Source: Paraburkholderia sp. BCC1885 (GTDB lineage Bacteria; Pseudomonadota; Gammaproteobacteria; Burkholderiales; Burkholderiaceae). Taken from it: 64,000 nt of DNA. The position numbers and the translations under genes are program-made. Below are positions 45,547 to 54,835 of this stretch, piece by piece. Location: contig NZ_CAAJGM010000033.1 of assembly GCF_900996235.1 (NCBI RefSeq), forward strand, positions 1 to 64,000. The letters run 5' to 3'. The notes under the pieces were generated by a model. That model was not told the DNA's origin and searched no databases. It saw only the letters and a list, made by a program, of their open reading frames with translations. Position 1 is the stretch's first letter. Every line of letters begins with the position of its first letter.

Positions 45547-45570
45547 ACGGCCGCGTTAGCGGCCGTTTCT
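45547..45570 (+). terminator. Hairpin terminator after tsaD
   Basis: ACGGCCGC-GTTA-GCGGCCGT followed by TTCT. The stem is strong but the T-run is short. It separates tsaD from the converging folE2. Confidence 0.55.
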
Positions 45571-45598
45571 ACCTCATCGCAAAGCAAGACACAGCGGC

Positions 45599-46408
45599 TT
45601 AGGCTGCCAGCCGCTTATCACGCTCGATCACGGCATAAGCGCTGTGATTGTGGATCGATTCGAAATTCTCTGCTTCCAGCACATACGCGACAATCCGCGC
45701 GTCCGCATTCAGACGCTGCGCCACGTCGCGCACCAGGTCTTCGACGAACTTCGGATTTTCGTAGGCGCGCTCGGTGACGAATTTCTCGTCCGGCCGCTTC
45801 AGCAAGCCCCACAATTCGCACGACGCCTCTTCTTCAGCAATCCGAATCAGCTCTTCCACCGGCACGTCGCCGTTCAGTTCAGCGTTGATCGTCACGTGCG
45901 AGCGCTGATTGTGCGCGCCGTATTGCGAGATCTTTTTCGAGCACGGGCACAGGCTCGTCACCGGAACCAGCACCTTGAGAAACAGACGCGTCACGCCGTT
46001 GCGAATGTCGCCCGTCAGCGTCACTTCGTAGTCCAGCAGACTTTGCACGCCCGAGACCGGCGCGGTCTTGTTGACGAAGTACGGGAACGACACTTCGATA
46101 CGGCCGGCTTCGGCTTCGAGCTTTTCGAGCATCGCCGCCAGCATGGTGCGAAATGTCGATGCGTCCAGCGGCGCCTTGTTCTCTTCGAGCAGCGCCACGA
46201 AACGCGACATATGCGTGCCCTTCTGATCCGCCGGCAGATGGACGTCGAGGTTCCATGTACCGACCGTCGGCTGCACCTCGCCGCCTTGCGTGCGCACCGT
46301 CAGCGGATGGCGCACCGCCTTCACGCCGACCCGTTGAATCGGGATCTGGCGCGTGTCGACGGTGCTCTGCACGTCGGGCATCACGAAGGCGGGATTCATC
46401 TGATTCAT
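45599..46408 (-). CDS. folE2: GTP cyclohydrolase FolE2 (type IB)
   Basis: A 269-residue enzyme that converts GTP to dihydroneopterin triphosphate, the first step of folate synthesis, using a metal other than zinc when needed. The active-site segment [20 protein letters not shown] near residues 155-175 has the conserved Cys and the GAHNQR motif, and [10 protein letters not shown] near the C-terminus supplies a conserved His. The start at 46408 follows AAGGACAAGAAG; the longer frame to 46570 is Arg-rich and not family-like. FolE2 is often induced by zinc limitation, but I could not identify a Zur site upstream. Confidence 0.94.
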   Translation of the reverse strand: MNQMNPAFVMPDVQSTVDTRQIPIQRVGVKAVRHPLTVRTQGGEVQPTVGTWNLDVHLPADQKGTHMSRFVALLEENKAPLDASTFRTMLAAMLEKLEAEAGRIEVSFPYFVNKTAPVSGVQSLLDYEVTLTGDIRNGVTRLFLKVLVPVTSLCPCSKKISQYGAHNQRSHVTINAELNGDVPVEELIRIAEEEASCELWGLLKRPDEKFVTERAYENPKFVEDLVRDVAQRLNADARIVAYVLEAENFESIHNHSAYAVIERDKRLAA

Positions 46409-46525
46409 CTTCTTGTCCTTTAGAAAACGCCGGGCTGCCCCAAATTCCTGCGCCCGCTGCGGGCGCGTCGCTCGGCGACGGCCTGGGGTGCTCAGCCGCC
46501 GCGCGGATCGACGCACGCAACGGCG

Positions 46526-46547
46526 AACGCCGGCTGAAGCCGGCGTT
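46526..46547 (-). terminator. Hairpin downstream of dxs
   Basis: AACGCCGGC-TTCA-GCCGGCGTT is a nine-base perfect stem with a tetraloop, 123 bases past the dxs stop. There is no T-run, so termination is only possible. The rest of the 261-base gap before folE2 holds nothing else clear. Confidence 0.4.
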
Positions 46548-46669
46548 GCATGATGAGCCCGAGGGCCCATCGATTCAAGTTGGAGATTGCTATAGCCGCG
46601 ATAGCGCCCGCGAACTTCGGCGCCCGGCCCGGTCTTACGACCTGCGTGCTAACGCCACCAACGACGCCA

Positions 46670-48568
46670 TTAAGCGACGCGCTTGACGGACTTGCCGGCG
46701 GCGTGATCCAGGAAGCGTTCGCGGATCGACTTAGCAATGCCCGCGCTATCCAGACCGCACTCCGAAAGCAGTTGGGCCGGATCTCCATGATCGATGAATC
46801 GATCGGGGAGGCCCAATTGTAGTACGGGCCGCATAACCCCACTGGCGAGCAGGGCTTCGACGCAGGCCGAACCCGCGCCGCCCATGATGCAGCCTTCTTC
46901 GACCGTCACGAGGTAGTCATGTGTCTCGGCCAACTGGCGCACCAGTTCGGCGTCGAGCGGCTTGACGAAGCGCATGTTCGCCACGGTGGCGTCCAGTTCC
47001 TCAGCCGCTGCCAGCGACGGTGCGACCATCGTGCCGAACGCCAGAATCGCGATCCGCTTGCCAGCCGGTTGCGCCGTTTCGCGGCGCACTTCGCCCTTGC
47101 CCACCGGCAGCGCGGTCATCTGCTTGACTGTTGCGATGCCGGTACCCGCGCCGCGCGGATAGCGCACTGCCGCCGGCCCCGACTGCTGCAGTGCCGTGTA
47201 CAGCATCTGGCGGCATTCGTTTTCGTCGGACGGCGCCATGACCGTCATGTTCGGAATGCAGCGCATGAACGCCAGATCGTAGGCGCCCGCGTGCGTTGCG
47301 CCGTCCGCGCCGACCAGGCCCGCACGGTCGATGGCGAACACCACCGGCAGGTTCTGCAAGGCAACGTCGTGGATCAACTGGTCATACGCGCGCTGCAGGA
47401 ACGTGGAGTAGATCGCCACGACCGGCTTCATGCCGTCGGCGGCGAGACCGCCCGCGAAAGTCACCGCGTGCTGCTCGGCAATGCCGACGTCGAAATAGCG
47501 GTCCGGGAAGCGCTTCTCGAATTCCACCATGCCCGAGCCTTCGCGCATGGCGGGCGTAATGCCGACGACGCGCGGGTCGAGTTCGGCGGCGTCGCACAGC
47601 CATTCGCCGAACACATGCATGTACGCCTTCTTCGACGGCGCCGCGGCCGGCTTGATGCCCTCAGCCGGATTGAACTTGCCGGGGCCGTGGTACAGCACCG
47701 GGTCCGCTTCGGCCAGCTTGTAGCCCTGACCCTTCTTGGTCACGACGTGCAGGAATTGCGGACCGCGCAGTTCCTTGATGTTCTGCAGCGTCGGGATCAG
47801 CGAGTCGAGGTCGTGACCGTCGATCGGGCCGATGTAGTTGAAACCGAATTCCTCGAACAGCGTGGCCGGCACGATCATGCCCTTGGCGTGCTCTTCGAGC
47901 TTGCGGGCGAGGTCGAGCATCGGCGGCGCGACGCGCAGCACGCGCTCCACGCCGGCGCGCGCCGCTGCGTAGAAGCGGCCCGACATCAGACGCGCCAGAT
48001 GGCGATTCAGCGCGCCCACCGGCGGCGAAATCGACATGTCGTTGTCGTTCAGGATCACGAGCAGCGGCACGTCGTCTTCGACGCCCGCATTGTTCATCGC
48101 CTCGAAGGCCATGCCGGCCGTCATCGCGCCGTCGCCGATCACGGCGATGCCCATATGGTTCTGGCCTTGCAGCTTGCTGGCGATCGCCATGCCGAGCGCG
48201 GCCGAGATCGAGGTGCTCGAGTGAGCCGTGCCGAACGTGTCGTACTCCGACTCGCTGCGGCGCGGGAAACCCGAGATGCCGCCGTACTGACGCAGCGAAT
48301 GCATCTGGTCGCGGCGGCCCGTCAGGATCTTGTGCGGATAGGTCTGATGGCCGACATCCCAGACGATCCGGTCGCGCGGCGTGTCGAACACGTAGTGCAG
48401 CGCAATCGTCAGTTCGACCGTGCCAAGATTGGACGACAGGTGTCCACCGGTCTTGGAGACGCTGTCGAGCACGTAGGCACGCAACTCGTCTGCAAGCGGT
48501 TGCAATTGGCGGCGATCGAGGCGGCGCAGATCCGCCGGGTCGTCGATGGTTTTCAGCAAGTCGTACAT
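46670..48568 (-). CDS. dxs: 1-deoxy-D-xylulose-5-phosphate synthase
   Basis: A 632-residue thiamine-diphosphate enzyme that joins pyruvate and glyceraldehyde-3-phosphate at the head of the MEP isoprenoid pathway. The TPP site is [19 protein letters not shown] near residues 150-168 with [13 protein letters not shown] after it, and the catalytic Glu region is [18 protein letters not shown] near residue 365. The start at 48568 gives the usual [17 protein letters not shown]. It lies 85 bases after ispA in the same direction, so xseB-ispA-dxs form an operon. Confidence 0.96.
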   Translation of the reverse strand: MYDLLKTIDDPADLRRLDRRQLQPLADELRAYVLDSVSKTGGHLSSNLGTVELTIALHYVFDTPRDRIVWDVGHQTYPHKILTGRRDQMHSLRQYGGISGFPRRSESEYDTFGTAHSSTSISAALGMAIASKLQGQNHMGIAVIGDGAMTAGMAFEAMNNAGVEDDVPLLVILNDNDMSISPPVGALNRHLARLMSGRFYAAARAGVERVLRVAPPMLDLARKLEEHAKGMIVPATLFEEFGFNYIGPIDGHDLDSLIPTLQNIKELRGPQFLHVVTKKGQGYKLAEADPVLYHGPGKFNPAEGIKPAAAPSKKAYMHVFGEWLCDAAELDPRVVGITPAMREGSGMVEFEKRFPDRYFDVGIAEQHAVTFAGGLAADGMKPVVAIYSTFLQRAYDQLIHDVALQNLPVVFAIDRAGLVGADGATHAGAYDLAFMRCIPNMTVMAPSDENECRQMLYTALQQSGPAAVRYPRGAGTGIATVKQMTALPVGKGEVRRETAQPAGKRIAILAFGTMVAPSLAAAEELDATVANMRFVKPLDAELVRQLAETHDYLVTVEEGCIMGGAGSACVEALLASGVMRPVLQLGLPDRFIDHGDPAQLLSECGLDSAGIAKSIRERFLDHAAGKSVKRVA

Positions 48569-48653
48569 CGTCGTTCCATTGTAGGAAAACTTACGCGCCC
48601 GCACTTCATTCACGCATTCATCGTGGCGAATGCGCGGCGGCGGGCTTTCGCGT

Positions 48654-49535
48654 TCAGCTAACCCGGTTCACCACCAGATCAGCCAGTTCGGCAAGACGCT
48701 GCGCCCGCGCGCCAAACGGCGCGATTGCAGCGTGGGCATCGGTGCGCAATTGCGCGGCGAGTTCGCGCGACGCCTCGAGCCCAATGATCGACACGTAGGT
48801 CGGCTTGCCGTCCTTCGCGTCTTTGCCTGCCGTTTTGCCGAGCGTCGCGGAATCGGTCGTGACGTCCAGAATGTCGTCCACCACCTGAAACGCGAGGCCC
48901 ACGGCCGCCGCGTACGCGTCGAGCGAACGCATGGCATCCGCGCTCGGCGTTGCGCCGGCCAGTGCACCCATGCGCACCGACGCGCGCAGCAGCGCCCCGG
49001 TCTTCATGCGATGCATCGTTTCGAGTTGCGGCCGCGTCAGCGTGTGGCCGACGCTCGCCAGGTCGATGGCCTGGCCCCCCGCCATGCCGATCGAGCCGCT
49101 CGCCAGCGCCAGCTCGCGCACCAGCGCGGCCTGTTGCGCGGGCGCCAGCACTTCAGACGTCAGCGCGACGAACGCCTGCGACTGCAGCGCGTCGCCCACC
49201 AGCAAGGCGGTCGGTTCATCATACTTGACGTGCACCGTGGGCTTGCCGCGGCGCAATGCGTCGTCGTCCATGCAGGGCATGTCGTCATGCACCAGCGAGT
49301 AGACGTGGATCATCTCCAGCGCGGCCGCCGCTGCGTCAAGGCAATCGGCGCCGGCACCGGTCAGCTCGCCCGCCGCATGGCACAACAGCGGACGCACCCG
49401 CTTGCCGCCGCCCAGCACGGCGTAGCGCATGGCTTCATGCAATTGCGCCGGGGCGACGGAAGGCGCCGGCAAATAGTGTTCGAGTGCCGTTTCGACGCGC
49501 CCGAGTACCGAGTGCATCCATTGTTCGAAGGTCAT
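48654..49535 (-). CDS. ispA: Farnesyl diphosphate synthase (polyprenyl synthetase)
   Basis: A 293-residue prenyltransferase that extends DMAPP and GPP to FPP. The first Asp-rich motif is [20 protein letters not shown] near residues 92-111 and the second is [11 protein letters not shown] near residue 215. It overlaps xseB by four bases and precedes dxs, the standard order. Confidence 0.95.
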   Translation of the reverse strand: MTFEQWMHSVLGRVETALEHYLPAPSVAPAQLHEAMRYAVLGGGKRVRPLLCHAAGELTGAGADCLDAAAAALEMIHVYSLVHDDMPCMDDDALRRGKPTVHVKYDEPTALLVGDALQSQAFVALTSEVLAPAQQAALVRELALASGSIGMAGGQAIDLASVGHTLTRPQLETMHRMKTGALLRASVRMGALAGATPSADAMRSLDAYAAAVGLAFQVVDDILDVTTDSATLGKTAGKDAKDGKPTYVSIIGLEASRELAAQLRTDAHAAIAPFGARAQRLAELADLVVNRVS

Positions 49536-49840
49536 AGGTCGTCCCCGCTCTCAGTAGCGGTTGTGCCTGCGCCACTCATGGGCAGCGGCTTGAGGGTCTC
49601 GCCGTCGAGAACCCGCACCTGCTGCTCGACCTTTTCCAGTTGCTGCTGGCAAAACGTCACGAGGGCCGCGCCGCGCCGATAGGCGGACAGCGATTCCTCG
49701 AGGCTCAGACTGCCGCCTTCCATCCGGGCCACGAGGCCTTCCAGCTCCGCCAGCGCCGCTTCGTAATTCTCGGGCAAGGGTGTGCTGTCAGCGCCTTCGG
49801 CGGCCGTTGCAACGGTATCTTTCGATGCGGTCTTCGCCAT
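49532..49840 (-). CDS. xseB: Exodeoxyribonuclease VII small subunit
   Basis: A 102-residue protein with the XseB core YEAALAELEGLVARMEGGSL followed by EESLSAYRRGAAL and a coiled C-terminal helix. It is the small, multi-copy subunit of the single-strand-specific nuclease ExoVII; the large subunit gene is not in the window. The ATG at 49840 is chosen over a TTG 12 bases upstream. It ends in an ATGA overlap with ispA. Confidence 0.93.
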   Translation of the reverse strand: MAKTASKDTVATAAEGADSTPLPENYEAALAELEGLVARMEGGSLSLEESLSAYRRGAALVTFCQQQLEKVEQQVRVLDGETLKPLPMSGAGTTATESGDDL

Positions 49841-50049
49841 GAATGGTCGCAAAATTAAAACAAGTCGGACATTCTACGGCAAAAGCGACCAAACCGATCC
49901 GCTTGCGGTCCCCACTCCGCCCGCTTCCCTTACGGCTCCCCCAGAGCCTGACAGAAAAAAATCCTTTTTGCTCGGACGAAAACAGTGAACCATCTTCACA
50001 ATTTTGACCCAAATCAGACACTTAGTCGCCCCAAGGAGGGGTAAACGGG

Positions 50050-50055
50050 TATAAT
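50050..50055 (+). promoter_or_regulatory. Candidate -10 element upstream of the Rieske oxygenase gene
   Basis: TATAAT in the context GGGTATAATCGCG lies 72 bases before the ATG at 50127. The -35 region is not clear. It is the best promoter candidate in the 286-base gap between the divergent xseB and oxygenase genes. Confidence 0.45.
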
Positions 50056-50126
50056 CGCGGGCTCCCTAAATCGAAACCTTCGATGGTTGGGTTGTTCACT
50101 GCTTTCACGTCTTCACGGGAGTGGGA

Positions 50127-51233
50127 ATGTCCAATCTGAGCAATGCATTGCAGTTGCGGTCTGTTCACAGCCAGCTGCCAGTCACGGCTTACTTTGACGA
50201 TGCGCTTCTAACGCGCGAAATCGAAACCCTTTTCAAGAAAGGTCCTCGCTACATCGGGCACGAACTCATGGTGCCGGATGCGGGGAATTATTTTGCCTTG
50301 CCCAGCGAGAGCGAGGGGCGCGTGCTCGTCCGTAACCAGCAGTCGCAAGTCGAACTGCTGTCGAACGTGTGCCGCCATCGGCAAGCCATCATGCTCAACG
50401 GCCGCGGCCAGACGGAGAACATCGTCTGCCCCCTGCACCGCTGGACCTACGACCTGAACGGCCAGCTGCTCGGCGCGCCGCATTTCGCCGACAACCCCTG
50501 CCTGAATCTCGGCGCCACGCCGCTGCAGAACTGGCAAGGATTGCTATTCGAAGCCGCCGGGCGCGATGTCGCCAAAGATCTGGCGCGGCTCGGCACCAAG
50601 CAGCATTTCGACTTCTCGAACTTCATGTTCGACCACGTCGAAGTCCATGAATGCAACTACAACTGGAAGTCCTTCATCGAGGTCTACCTCGAGGACTACC
50701 ATGTGGCGCCATTCCATCCGGGTCTCGGCAGCTTCGTCAATTGCGACGACCTGACATGGGAATTCGGCGAGTGGTATAGCGTGCAGACGGTGGGCGTCCA
50801 CAAGGATCTGGAGCAGCCGGGCAGCCCCACATACCGCAAGTGGCACGACGAAGTGCTGCGTTTTCGCGACGGCAAGGCGCCGGATTTCGGCGCCATCTGG
50901 ATGGTGTACTACCCCGGTCTCATGATCGAGTGGTACCCGCACGTGCTGGTCGTGTCATGGCTGATTCCGCGCGGCACGCAGAAAACCACCAATGTCGTCG
51001 AGTTCTACTACCCCGAGGAAATCGCGCTGTTCGAGCGTGAGTTCATCGAGGCGGAACGCGCCGCATATATGGAAACGGCGCGTGAAGACGACGAGATCGC
51101 CGAGCGCATGGACGCCGGCCGCCGCGCGCTGATGGAACGCGGCGAGTCGCAGGTCGGTCCGTACCAGAGCCCGATGGAAGACGGCATGCAGCACTTCCAC
51201 GAGTTCCTGCGGCGCGAGCTCGGCACCATCTGA
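50127..51233 (+). CDS. Rieske-type ring-hydroxylating oxygenase, alpha subunit-like
   Basis: A 368-residue oxygenase component. The Rieske cluster ligands are Cys82-x-His84 and Cys101-x2-His104 (VCRHRQAIML and VCPLHRWTYDL). The mononuclear iron site is in EDYHVAPFHPG with His192 and His197. The protein is shorter than most aromatic dioxygenase alpha subunits, and no ferredoxin, reductase or beta subunit is next to it, so the substrate and electron donor are unknown. The ATG at 50127 follows GGGAG; a GTG six bases earlier is less likely. A clean terminator follows, so it is probably a single-gene transcript. Confidence 0.87.
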   Translation: MSNLSNALQLRSVHSQLPVTAYFDDALLTREIETLFKKGPRYIGHELMVPDAGNYFALPSESEGRVLVRNQQSQVELLSNVCRHRQAIMLNGRGQTENIVCPLHRWTYDLNGQLLGAPHFADNPCLNLGATPLQNWQGLLFEAAGRDVAKDLARLGTKQHFDFSNFMFDHVEVHECNYNWKSFIEVYLEDYHVAPFHPGLGSFVNCDDLTWEFGEWYSVQTVGVHKDLEQPGSPTYRKWHDEVLRFRDGKAPDFGAIWMVYYPGLMIEWYPHVLVVSWLIPRGTQKTTNVVEFYYPEEIALFEREFIEAERAAYMETAREDDEIAERMDAGRRALMERGESQVGPYQSPMEDGMQHFHEFLRRELGTI

Positions 51234-51290
51234 GAGCGCGAGTGTCGCAACCGTCGCGCAGCCCACGAGGCTAACCGGCAATCACGGAAA

Positions 51291-51314
51291 GACGGGCTTC
51301 GGCCCGTCTTTTTT
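51291..51314 (+). terminator. Intrinsic terminator of the Rieske oxygenase gene
   Basis: GACGGGC-TTCG-GCCCGTC followed by six T, a textbook rho-independent terminator with a UUCG tetraloop. Confidence 0.92.
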
Positions 51315-51421
51315 GTTTAGACTAGCAGGATCATTCGGTCGAACTGCCTGAGCCCGCCTGGTCATGGGCCCGGGTCGAGCCGAAACCGCTCGCTTCGTAA
51401 CCATCCTGCATGGGGCCCGTC

Positions 51422-52291
51422 ATGCCACACACCCACTACACCACCCTGATCTCCGCGGCGAATCTCGCCGAACGGCTGAGCGCTGCGCCTGGCAGCGTGT
51501 TCGTGGTCGACTGCCGTTTCGATCTGGCCGACCCGCAGGCCGGCGAAAAATCCTACGCGGCCGGCCATGTGCCGGGGGCGCAATACCTGAATCTGGATCA
51601 CGATCTGTCGAGCCCGAAGACGGGCACCAATGGCCGCCATCCGCTGCCGGACCGCGCACAACTCGCCGCCATGCTCACCGCCCGCGGCCTCCGGCAGGGC
51701 CAGCAAGTGGTTGCCTATGATGCGCAAGGCGGCATGTACGCGGCGCGCGCCTGGTGGCTGCTGCGCTGGCTCGGTCACGACGCCGTGGCGTTGCTCGATG
51801 GCGGCCTGCAGGCCTGGCAAGCCGCCGGCTACGAGCTGACGCAAGAGGTAGCGCCCCATGGCGCGGGCGACTTCAAGGCCGGCGCGCCGCTTGCCGTCAC
51901 CATCGACGTGCAGGCCGTGGAGCGCAATCTGGATACGCATGAACGCGTGGTGATCGACGCACGCGCGGCAGACCGCTATCGCGGCGAGAACGAGACGCTC
52001 GACCCGGTGGGCGGCCACATCCCGGGCGCGCTGAACCGCTTCTTCAAGGACAACCTGACCGCGGACGGCCGCTTCAAGCCGGCCCATTCGTTACGGGAAG
52101 AATTCCAGGCGTTGTTGCCCGGAATCGCACCGGACCGCGTCGTATTGCAGTGCGGGTCGGGAGTGACGGCCTGCGTCAACGCGCTGGCGATGGAAGTGGC
52201 CGGCCTACATGGCGCGGCGCTTTATGCGGGGTCGTGGAGCGAGTGGTCTTCGAATCCGGCGCGGCCGGTTGCCACCGGGCCGAATCCGTAA
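51422..52291 (+). CDS. sseA: Sulfurtransferase, SseA-type (thiosulfate/3-mercaptopyruvate)
   Basis: A 289-residue two-domain rhodanese. The N-terminal domain (residues 8-140) is structural and the C-terminal domain carries the active loop LQCGSGVTAC with Cys244. The CGSGVTA loop is typical of 3-mercaptopyruvate sulfurtransferases rather than thiosulfate rhodaneses (CRxGxx[R/T]). It moves sulfur to cyanide or thiol acceptors. There are two in-frame ATGs (51410, 51422); I use the second because it gives the family-like start, but the first is possible. Confidence 0.88.
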   Translation: MPHTHYTTLISAANLAERLSAAPGSVFVVDCRFDLADPQAGEKSYAAGHVPGAQYLNLDHDLSSPKTGTNGRHPLPDRAQLAAMLTARGLRQGQQVVAYDAQGGMYAARAWWLLRWLGHDAVALLDGGLQAWQAAGYELTQEVAPHGAGDFKAGAPLAVTIDVQAVERNLDTHERVVIDARAADRYRGENETLDPVGGHIPGALNRFFKDNLTADGRFKPAHSLREEFQALLPGIAPDRVVLQCGSGVTACVNALAMEVAGLHGAALYAGSWSEWSSNPARPVATGPNP

Positions 52292-52344
52292 AGACAGCGG
52301 CGGCGGGGTAAGGTCGCCCGCCGCACCAGCCGCTTGCGCCTATC

Positions 52345-53214
52345 TCACACGCCGTGCTGCTTGAACCACACCAGCGCACGGCGCCAGCCATCTTCGGCAT
52401 CGGCCTTCTTGTAGCTGGGGCGATAGTCCGCGAAAAAGGCGTGCCCGGCATCGTCATAGACGACGAATTGCGAGCCGCGTCCCGCCTGCGGACCTTGCGC
52501 GATCAACTGCTTCATCTGCGCAAGCGTGTCCTGCGGGATGCTCTGATCTTGCAGACCGTACAGACCCAGCACCGGCGCATGCAGATCCGCCACCCGGTCG
52601 ACCGGATTGGCCGGCGTGTTCGCCGTGGTCGCGCCCGCCACCCGGCCATACCAGGCCACGGCCGCCTTCACGCGCGGATTGTGCTCCGCGTAAAGCCACG
52701 TAATTCGCCCGCCCCAACAGAACCCATTGACGCCCAGCCGGCTCAGATCGCCGCCGTTCGCGCCGGCCCAGGCGACCGTGGCGTCGAGGTCGGCCAGAAC
52801 CTGCTCATCCGGTACCTTGCTGACCAACTGATCGTTCAACTGTTGCATGGACGGATACGCCGATGCATCGCCTTCGCGCACGTAAAGATCCGGCGCGATC
52901 GCCAGATAACCTTGCTTGGCGAAGCGCCGACAGACGTCGGCGATGTGCTCATGCACGCCGAAAATCTCGTGCACGACGATGATCACGGGCAAATGCGTCT
53001 TGCCCGCAGGCTGCGCGCGATAGGCCGGCACGAGCGTGTCGCCCGAATGCACGGCAACTTCGCCGGCTTCGAGACCTTCGCTGTCGGTATGGATGGTTTG
53101 CGCGGACACCGGCATCACCGCGGCGGCGAATCCCGTGCCGAGCGCGGCTTTGATGAACGTGCGGCGATTGAACGGAACGTGCGGGACCAGGCTGTCGATT
53201 TCAGGTTTCAGCAT
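52345..53214 (-). CDS. Exported dienelactone hydrolase family protein
   Basis: A 289-residue alpha/beta hydrolase. The N-terminus holds a twin-arginine signal (FNRRTFIKAALGTGFAAA), so the folded protein is exported. Active-site parts of dienelactone hydrolases are present: VVHEIFGVHEHI (Glu83 region), GFCWGG with Cys166 as nucleophile, and DDAGHAFFADYRPSY with the catalytic His near 258. True dienelactone hydrolases act in chloroaromatic degradation, but many relatives have other ester or lactone substrates; the periplasmic location makes a housekeeping clc-type role unlikely. It converges with sseA. Confidence 0.9.
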   Translation of the reverse strand: MLKPEIDSLVPHVPFNRRTFIKAALGTGFAAAVMPVSAQTIHTDSEGLEAGEVAVHSGDTLVPAYRAQPAGKTHLPVIIVVHEIFGVHEHIADVCRRFAKQGYLAIAPDLYVREGDASAYPSMQQLNDQLVSKVPDEQVLADLDATVAWAGANGGDLSRLGVNGFCWGGRITWLYAEHNPRVKAAVAWYGRVAGATTANTPANPVDRVADLHAPVLGLYGLQDQSIPQDTLAQMKQLIAQGPQAGRGSQFVVYDDAGHAFFADYRPSYKKADAEDGWRRALVWFKQHGV

Positions 53215-53307
53215 GCAGCACTCCTTGGGTGAACTCGAGTGAAGAGCGATGAAGAGCAGTAAACGGCGCTAGACGACGGTGCGAAAGGCAACAGGATACG
53301 CCTTCGC

Positions 53308-54660
53308 TCAGTGCAGCTTCACCCGCGGCAGCGTCGTGCGGCGCAGCCAATGTGCGAAGGTGTCGAGCACCATCCGCGCGTAGCCGTGCAGCGCGGCAAT
53401 ATGCAGCCGGTACAGCGACATATACATGAAGCGCGCAAACAGCCCTTCGATCAGCATATTGCCGCCGATCACCCCGCCCATCAGATTGCCGACCGCGCTG
53501 AAATGCCCGAGCGACACCAGCGAGCCGAAGTCCCGATAGGTGAATTCCGGCAGCGGCTGATTCTCGAGCCGCGCAGCCAGCGCCTTTAGCAGAAAGCTCG
53601 CCTGCTGGTGGGCGGCCTGCGCCCGCGGCGGCACGTTGCGCTCGTTGCCCGGCCACGGACAGGCGGCGCAATCGCCGAGCGCGAAGACATTGTCGTCGGT
53701 CTCGGTTTGTAGCGTCCGGCGCACGACCAACTGGCCGAGCCGGTTGACCGGCAAGCCGTCGAGCTGGCTCAGGATGGCCGGCGCCTTGATCCCCGCCGCC
53801 CACACCGTCAGATCGGCGCGAATGGTTTTGCCGCTCGCAGTCCGCACGAGGCCCGGTGCAACTTCGGCCACCGTTTCGCCGGTCATCAGCTTGACGCCCA
53901 GCTTGGTCAACAATTCCGCCGTGGCGGTGGAAACACGCTCCTGCAAGGCCGGCAAGATGCGCGGACCCGCCTCGATCAGCACGATGCCCACGTCGTGACG
54001 CGGATCGAGCTTATGCAGTCCATACGCGGACAACACCTGCGCCGTGTTGCGCAATTCCGCAGACAATTCGACCCCCGTCGCGCCGGCGCCGACGATCGCC
54101 ACCTGCACGCGCGGCTCCGTCGACGGCACGGAGGTGTCGTGTCCCGATTCCACCGGTTCGTGGACCTGATGCTCCGCGCGCATGCAGGCCGCGATCAGGC
54201 GTTTGCGAAACCGCTCGGCCTGGCCGACGGTGTCCAGAGCCAGCGAATATTCCGGCGCGCCCTGCACGCCGAAGAAATGCGTCGTACTGCCAATCGCCAC
54301 CACCAGCGTGTCGTATTCGAGCACGCGCTGCGGCAGCAACTCGGCGCCGTCGTCATCGATGACCGGCGCGAGCGTGATCTGCTTCGCGGCGCGGTCGAGT
54401 CCCTGCAACTCGCCCTGCTGAAACTCGAAGCCATGCCAGCGCGCCTGGGCGGCGTATTCGAGTTCCTGGGTGAACGGGTCCATGCTGCCGGCAGCCACTT
54501 CGTGCAGCAGCGGTTTCCAGATATGGGTCGGATTACGGTCGACGAGCGTGACCAGCGCGCGCGCCTCGCCCTTGTTCTTACGTGGGGCATAGCGATCACC
54601 GAGACGTGTCGCCAACTCCAGCCCTCCCGCACCTCCACCAACGACGATAAAACGATGCAT
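53308..54660 (-). CDS. ndh: Type II NADH dehydrogenase
   Basis: A 450-residue single-subunit NADH:quinone oxidoreductase. Two dinucleotide motifs are clear: FIVVGGGAGGLELATRLG (residues 4-21, FAD) and VAIVGAGATGVELSAELRN (near 185, NADH). FALGDCAACPWPGNERNVPPR near residue 332 closes the FAD site. The C-terminal ~80 residues are amphipathic and bind the membrane. It passes electrons to quinone without pumping protons. The start follows GGAG at good spacing. Confidence 0.92.
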   Translation of the reverse strand: MHRFIVVGGGAGGLELATRLGDRYAPRKNKGEARALVTLVDRNPTHIWKPLLHEVAAGSMDPFTQELEYAAQARWHGFEFQQGELQGLDRAAKQITLAPVIDDDGAELLPQRVLEYDTLVVAIGSTTHFFGVQGAPEYSLALDTVGQAERFRKRLIAACMRAEHQVHEPVESGHDTSVPSTEPRVQVAIVGAGATGVELSAELRNTAQVLSAYGLHKLDPRHDVGIVLIEAGPRILPALQERVSTATAELLTKLGVKLMTGETVAEVAPGLVRTASGKTIRADLTVWAAGIKAPAILSQLDGLPVNRLGQLVVRRTLQTETDDNVFALGDCAACPWPGNERNVPPRAQAAHQQASFLLKALAARLENQPLPEFTYRDFGSLVSLGHFSAVGNLMGGVIGGNMLIEGLFARFMYMSLYRLHIAALHGYARMVLDTFAHWLRRTTLPRVKLH

Positions 54661-54835
54661 CGTAGTTCTCCGTGTTTGCTGATTGGTTGTGCGTCGAGGC
54701 AAGCCTACGTCATCTAGGTAATCCGCGTAGGAGCCTTCTGTCAGTGATTGTCAGCGAGCAGCACGGTTTGCCACAAGCCATCGCGGCGCATGTGTGACAT
54801 GCGCACGACGATATCGCGTGATCGTCAAGCCTGCG

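Noticed and set aside
46919..48661. A 580-codon plus-strand open frame opposite dxs
   Set aside because: Arg/His/Val-rich antisense shadow of dxs, with no ribosome binding site and no recognisable fold.
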